A DNA stretch of 64,000 nucleotides from NCBI GenBank assembly GCA_033439255.1, contig CM065889.1:1178001-1242000 (forward strand). The letters are read 5' to 3'. Below, in pieces: positions 59,900 to 64,000 of this stretch (the first letter of the stretch is position 1; the number at the start of each line of letters is the position of its first letter). The DNA comes from Hericium rajendrae. Lineage: Eukaryota > Basidiomycota > Agaricomycetes > Russulales > Hericiaceae. The notes below the pieces were generated by a model. The model saw only the letters and a program-made list of their open reading frames with translations, did not search any database and was not told the origin of the DNA. Position numbers and translations under genes: made by a program.

Positions 59900-60392
59900 A
59901 ATCCCACGCTCAGCCGACTGAATCGACAGCCTCTATATTAGGTCCAAAAGCTACGAAAAGTACAGAAAACAGTAAAAACTGCATAGGGTGAGCGAACGCA
60001 TAGAACTCGACATAAAAGGGGAGGAAACAGGTAATAGTCACGAAAATAACAGCGGAAAAGTGGGAAAAGCGGCAGACAATGACGAAAGCGGCGAAAACGG
60101 GGATGGCGACAAAAGCGGCGAAAACGAAGATGGCGACGAAAGCGACAGCGAAATGAAAAAAACCGACCATGTAGATACTGCAGGAATAGGGCAGGACAAC
60201 ACTGTGAAAGACAGCAACATGATATCAGTCCATAGCAATGAGGAACCACCCACGATAAAGTGCAGTTACGCAGGAGGGAAGTCCAAGGACACATAGAGGG
60301 AGCAATGAATATGAAAGCACGAGGCGCAGCATAGAGAAAAGATGGGATTGCAAATAGATGCCGAGAACGCACACCAATGGGAGGCAGCGGCC
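59900..60392. other. Downstream flank, no supported gene
   Basis: A plus-strand frame at 59,988-60,296 encodes a Ser/Asp/Glu/Gly-rich low-complexity peptide built on GAAAACGGNGATGGCGAC repeats (about 60,060-60,150). It lacks splice logic or a conserved domain, so I leave it uncalled. Confidence 0.35.
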
Positions 60393-62370
60393 TTACTTGT
60401 GATGCTTCGCAGGGCGCTGCGTCACTGTATCACGACGGCGCTTCGAAGCACTGGCTGTGGCCTCAGGTACCATCTCCTGACCCACAGACGACGTGGAGGC
60501 GCTGGCCGCAGAGCGTTGAGACATGCACGTCACCTTTGCGTTGCTGTGGCACTTCGAAGAATTGGCAATAGGAACCGGCGATGTGGTCATGGTGGTGGCA
60601 GGAACGACGGGCACTGTTGTGTGGTGTGCAGAAAATGGTATGATGTCCTGGCCCTCGCTTTTGCCTTCCTCCTCAGCACCGACACACAAGGCCGGCACAC
60701 CCTGGAGTTGAACGAGGACCCAGGTGAAGTCCTCGACATACTCCATAGCCTCCATACGAAGTGCGGCACGAGCAGCGGCCAAGATCTTGACCGTGTTGAT
60801 ACGCATGATCCACCAGGCAAATAGAATGACTGCAATGTAGATTCCATTGCTGCCACTAGGCTTGAGTGTCTCCCAACCACCTTGACCTTCAGGTCGGTGC
60901 AGGTGGAATCCCTCGCAACGTCAGTAAACTGGCTGCATGGACCAATACCAATTGACAAGCTTGGTCCCATAGTCGACTACGTTCGGGATCTTCGGAATCT
61001 CCTCGAACCGGCGGGCGCGCTTCAGCCACCAAGCTGTCTGCGCTGGACGATTCGTCGTTGGTAGTTTCTGATACAATACCGTTAGCACGATAGCCATATA
61101 ATCTGGTTAGAATTAAAACTTACATGATGATCCGCATATTCGCACACAACTTCATGCTTCACCCACTCAATGACAATGTTCTGCCACTTGACAGACTCGT
61201 CGATGTCCCACAGCCAATTGATAGCTGCATTCATCCAGGCAGGGTGCTCGGGGGACTTCAAGGAATCACGCAACGCAACGCCCGATAACGTGGAGGCCAG
61301 CATCAACGCAGACGAGGAGAGCATGGCTGAGGTCCTCCAGCCACAGATAACGGCATTGGCGTCGGCAGTGTCGTGGGTGTTGTGGAGGTGGCCAGTACCA
61401 TTGGGGTTGTTGGTGCCGCAGGCGCCGTAAGAACCGGGGTAGTCTGGGCAGACGAGGTGATCGTTGTCAGTGTGTCGAAGAATGAGGTAGCGCCGGACAT
61501 AATAGAGATCGGGCTCATGGTAGGCGACGTCGCGGCAAGAGCCCCCATTGTCGGAGGCGTACGTGTCTGGGAGCCAAAAAATGTCGACCCTACAACCGGG
61601 GATGTCGATAGAGGTAACACGGGCAAAAGCGTCCACAGGCGACCTTGATGCGATGCCGCCAGAGTTGTGCTGGAGGGAAGGGAACTTGCAGCGCTGGACG
61701 TCGTCGGAGAGACAGATGATTTCAGAACAGTCTGCATCGGAATCAAGTCGCGGCCCGAAGACGTGGCCGTGGAGTTAGTCGGGGAGGTTGCCAACTCGAC
61801 AGATGACGTTGACCGAGGCTGCAAAGTAGAAGGTCCTGTGGGCGATGGGGCAGGCATTGGGGGCACACTGGGAGGTGATGGCGAGGAAGAGAACAAGTCG
61901 GATAGGCCGTCGATGGCCTCCATCTCGGTGCTCTCTATTTTCTCCTCAAACGACACATCGGACGCACTGGGTGAACTCACGTCGCTCGCAGCAGACGGAT
62001 TGCCCAGACCGTTGGCCATGTCTTCTTCATCGACATTGGCACACAAGGCCATAAGTTCACACATCTCGGGGGCTAGCAAAGGGGTGATGATCAGACCAGA
62101 CAATGACATGGTAACAAAAGAAAACTCACAAAAGCAACTGCCGAGGAACTCCATCCACGGTCCCTCGATTCCTTCCTTGAACTTTTTCATAGCTTTATCC
62201 CATTCCTTGTCATCAACAAGTGTCTTTCCGTTATGTATACTGAGTACAATTATCAGCGCCACTTGTAATGGTATGTGAGGCGAGATACTTACATGTATGA
62301 CGTTATCTGACCAGCGAGCTTGGGCATGGGGCCGCCGGCGAAAATAGCGGCCTTCCAACCTGTCAGCCAT
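60393..62370 (-). pseudogene. TE-associated multicopy-type fungal gene, decayed
   Basis: The first exon (62,370-62,294, ATGGCTGACAGG) splices with typical small introns to IHNGKTLVDDKEWDKAMKKF and then a long Ser/Thr/Pro-rich linker. The conserved core is AWMNAAINWLWDIDESVKWQ, then LPTTNRPAQTAWWLKRARRF, then NGIYIAVILFAWW. This layout recurs in many Agaricomycete genomes beside transposons, with no known function. Lesions: TGA at 60,923-60,921 where a Trp (TGG) is expected in the ...MQPVY-x-R core, and a one-base shift near 61,310-61,340. The C-terminus is Thr/Ser/Ala-rich with a basic KRRR tail. Family recognition is from memory of the pattern, not a search. Confidence 0.62.
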
Positions 62371-62384
62371 TCAATTACGATTCC

Positions 62385-63160
62385 TTAGAATCGTTTACTC
62401 TATACCGGGTTTTCCTATCGAAAACGACACCAAAATGACCACTACCCCCATTTGGCAGTCAGCTTATCTAATTGCAAGATCACTGATCTGATGAGTTTGC
62501 AGGTTCAACTCCAGGTCTGGCCGAACTTTTAATTACATTTGATTTAATGTAACTTGATCAGTTCTCAACCAATTCACCTGTTCTCAAATGCATCTGGATC
62601 TACTCATTTATCGCTTTCTGGTAGTATTTTTTGCATCCTGATCTGTGCAGAACTCACAGAGTGCAATGAGTTCCTACATTTCCCCCTGCAATATTTGAAC
62701 TTAAGCTACCTTGGTCAATTCTCAGCCGATTTACTCGTTCTCAAGTGCGTCTAAATCTACTCATTTATAGCTTTCCAGCCATTCTTTGTGCATCTGGATC
62801 GGTTAAGAACTTGCAGAATGCGAAGCATTTCTTTGGTTTCCCCTCTAAAATGTTTGAATCTTAGCTAACTTGGCCAATTCTCCACCGATTTACTCGTTCT
62901 CAACTGCATCTAAATCTACTTATTTATCGCTTTCTAGCCATACCTCATGCGTCTAGAGTGGTCAAGAACTCGCAGAATGCGAAGCATTTCTTTGTTTTCC
63001 CCTCTAAAATGTTTGAATCCTAGCTAACTTGGTCAATTCTCCACCGATTTACTCGTTCTCAAGTGCATCTGGATCTATTAGGAAGCCTGTCTTTAAAACA
63101 ATTTACTATTTACAAAACGATAGAGCCAGTAAAAAGATATACAGCAAACAAAGTTAGATA
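62385..63160 (+). mobile_element. SINE-like unit 1: tRNA-like head plus 158-bp minisatellite body
   Basis: It starts GATTCCTTAGAATCGTTTAC (as at 25,838), then a tRNA-like head with B box GGTTCAACTCC (about 62,503). The body is four diverged units of about 158 bp with TTCTCANCCNATTTACTCGT and CATTTATCGCTTTC, from 62,558 to 63,085. A tail ends AGCAAACAAAGTTAGATA. No protein is encoded. Confidence 0.6.
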
Positions 63161-63187
63161 ATTATGTGATCTACCTGTTAACAGCCA

Positions 63188-63257
63188 TTAAGAGGTAGGT
63201 CACATGGTGTGCGCCTTAATGGCCGTTAAGGCGCACACCATGTGACCTATCTCTTAA
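63188..63257. repeat. Near-perfect 70-bp palindrome between SINE-like units
   Basis: Two 32-bp arms (TTAAGAGGTAGGTCACATGG onward) match at 31 of 32 positions around a 6-nt centre TGGCCG. The flanks TTAACAGCCATTA and TTAACACTCATTA look like a diverged direct duplication, suggesting insertion as a small mobile palindrome. Confidence 0.82.
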
Positions 63258-63261
63258 CACT

Positions 63262-63780
63262 CATTAGAGGTTGCAGGTTCAACTCCAGGTCTGGCCGGAC
63301 TTTTATTTACACTTAATTTAATGTAACTTGATCAGTTCTCAATCAATTCACATGTTCTCAAATGTGTCTGAATCTCCTCATTTATCGCTTTCTGATTGTA
63401 TTTTTTGCATCCTGATCCATGCAGAACTCACAGAGTGAAATGAATTCCTACATTTTCCCCCTACAATATTTGAACTTGAGCTAACTTAGTCAATTCTCCT
63501 CCAATTTACTCGTTCTCAAGTGCATATAGATCCACTTATTTATAGCTTTCCAGCCATATTTTATGCATCTGGATTGGTTAAGAACTCGCAGAATGCAAAG
63601 CATTTCTTTGTTTCTCTCCCTAAAATGTTTGAATTCTAGCTAAACTGGTCAGTTCTCTGCCGATTCACTTGTTCTCAAGTTTGTCTGGATCTATCAGAAA
63701 ACCTGTCTCCAATACAGTTTACTGCTTATGGAAAGACAAAGCTAGTAAAGAGATATACAGCAAACAAAGTTAGATACTGT
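63262..63780 (+). mobile_element. SINE-like unit 2, shortened copy of unit 1
   Basis: It begins inside the tRNA-like head (GTTGCAGGTTCAACTCCAGG) and repeats unit 1 in order: TAATGTAACTTGATCAGTTC, three body units, then ACCTGTCTCCAATACAGTTT and the AGCAAACAAAGTTAGATA tail. The true 5' part is absent, replaced by the palindrome region. Confidence 0.6.
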
Positions 63781-64000
63781 TTATTACTTAAATGAGCCAA
63801 AAATGCAATTTATCAGTAGCACTGGGTTCTGAGACTCTCAGTGATGTGATCCCACAGGACCTTATGTAGCTGAATGAAGTATTAGCATCTGCTTACATAA
63901 GCAAAACATGCATCCAAGAGTTAGCCTACTGTAAACAATGACTGTCTCATAACTCTGCAACAAATGAATCAATCAACAAGCAGTAATCTGGGTTGAAACA
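63781..64000. other. No feature seen at right edge
   Basis: AT-rich sequence without an open frame, repeat or motif I can support. Confidence 0.3.

Noticed and set aside
59938-60372. Phe/Arg/Cys-rich minus-strand frames
   Set aside because: Antisense of an AAAACGGNGATGGCGAC repeat; no splice or domain evidence.

Overview
The window reads as the genome of a filamentous basidiomycete, most likely an Agaricomycete; the genus is not resolvable. The evidence is introns of about 45-60 nt with GTRAGT donors and TACTAAT-like branch sites, one conserved housekeeping gene (EDC4/Ge-1, mRNA decapping scaffold), and an otherwise transposon-dominated landscape of Ty3/gypsy chromovirus, Ty1/copia, Helitron, foldback MITEs, solo LTRs, TE-associated multicopy genes and a TET/JBP-type dioxygenase, a family known to be expanded in mushrooms.

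Layout. 1-17.76 kb is nested mobile DNA. Three copies of an unusual element share CATCAG-type termini, arms built of TATAGCTA/CATAGCTA words, a GC-rich Arg/Pro/Ala-frame-open domain, a hairpin, a conserved 45-49 nt intron, and a TATA promoter firing the other way. Copy 1 (inverted) is cut by the window edge. Copy 2 (6.93-17.76 kb) is split by an 8-kb LTR element without recognisable gag-pol (8,683-16,654, target duplication CAAAG), which is itself split by copy 3 (9,339-12,171). 19.37-24.14 kb is the intact ten-exon EDC4 gene.

24.6-33 kb holds arm remnants, a tRNA-like SINE, a decayed JmjC-domain gene on the minus strand, and a striking array of tandem hairpins. 33.6-38.6 kb is a decayed TET/JBP dioxygenase gene on the plus strand, divergent from the JmjC gene. 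The DNA between the two is a fourth copy of the hairpin-intron-promoter module seen in the mobile elements. 38.45-43.25 kb is an apparently intact divergent pair of unrecognised genes. 43.4-50.9 kb is a frameshifted Helitron with HUH Rep, Pif1 helicase and a C-terminal cysteine-peptidase-like domain. 52-57.8 kb is a degenerate chromovirus, abutted by a copia remnant (57.8-59.7 kb) into which a 579-bp foldback MITE has inserted. 60.4-62.4 kb is a decayed multicopy-type fungal gene, and 62.4-63.8 kb is two tandem SINE-like units separated by a near-perfect 70-bp palindrome.

The most interesting unit is 26.5-33-38.6 kb: two Fe(II)/2-oxoglutarate dioxygenase genes (JmjC-like and TET/JBP-like, both with visible metal-binding motifs) reading apart from a cruciform-rich, bidirectional promoter-like spacer. 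The spacer's architecture recurs in non-coding mobile elements 15-32 kb away. Functional claims about this unit are inference; its motifs, repeats and lesions are seen in the sequence.
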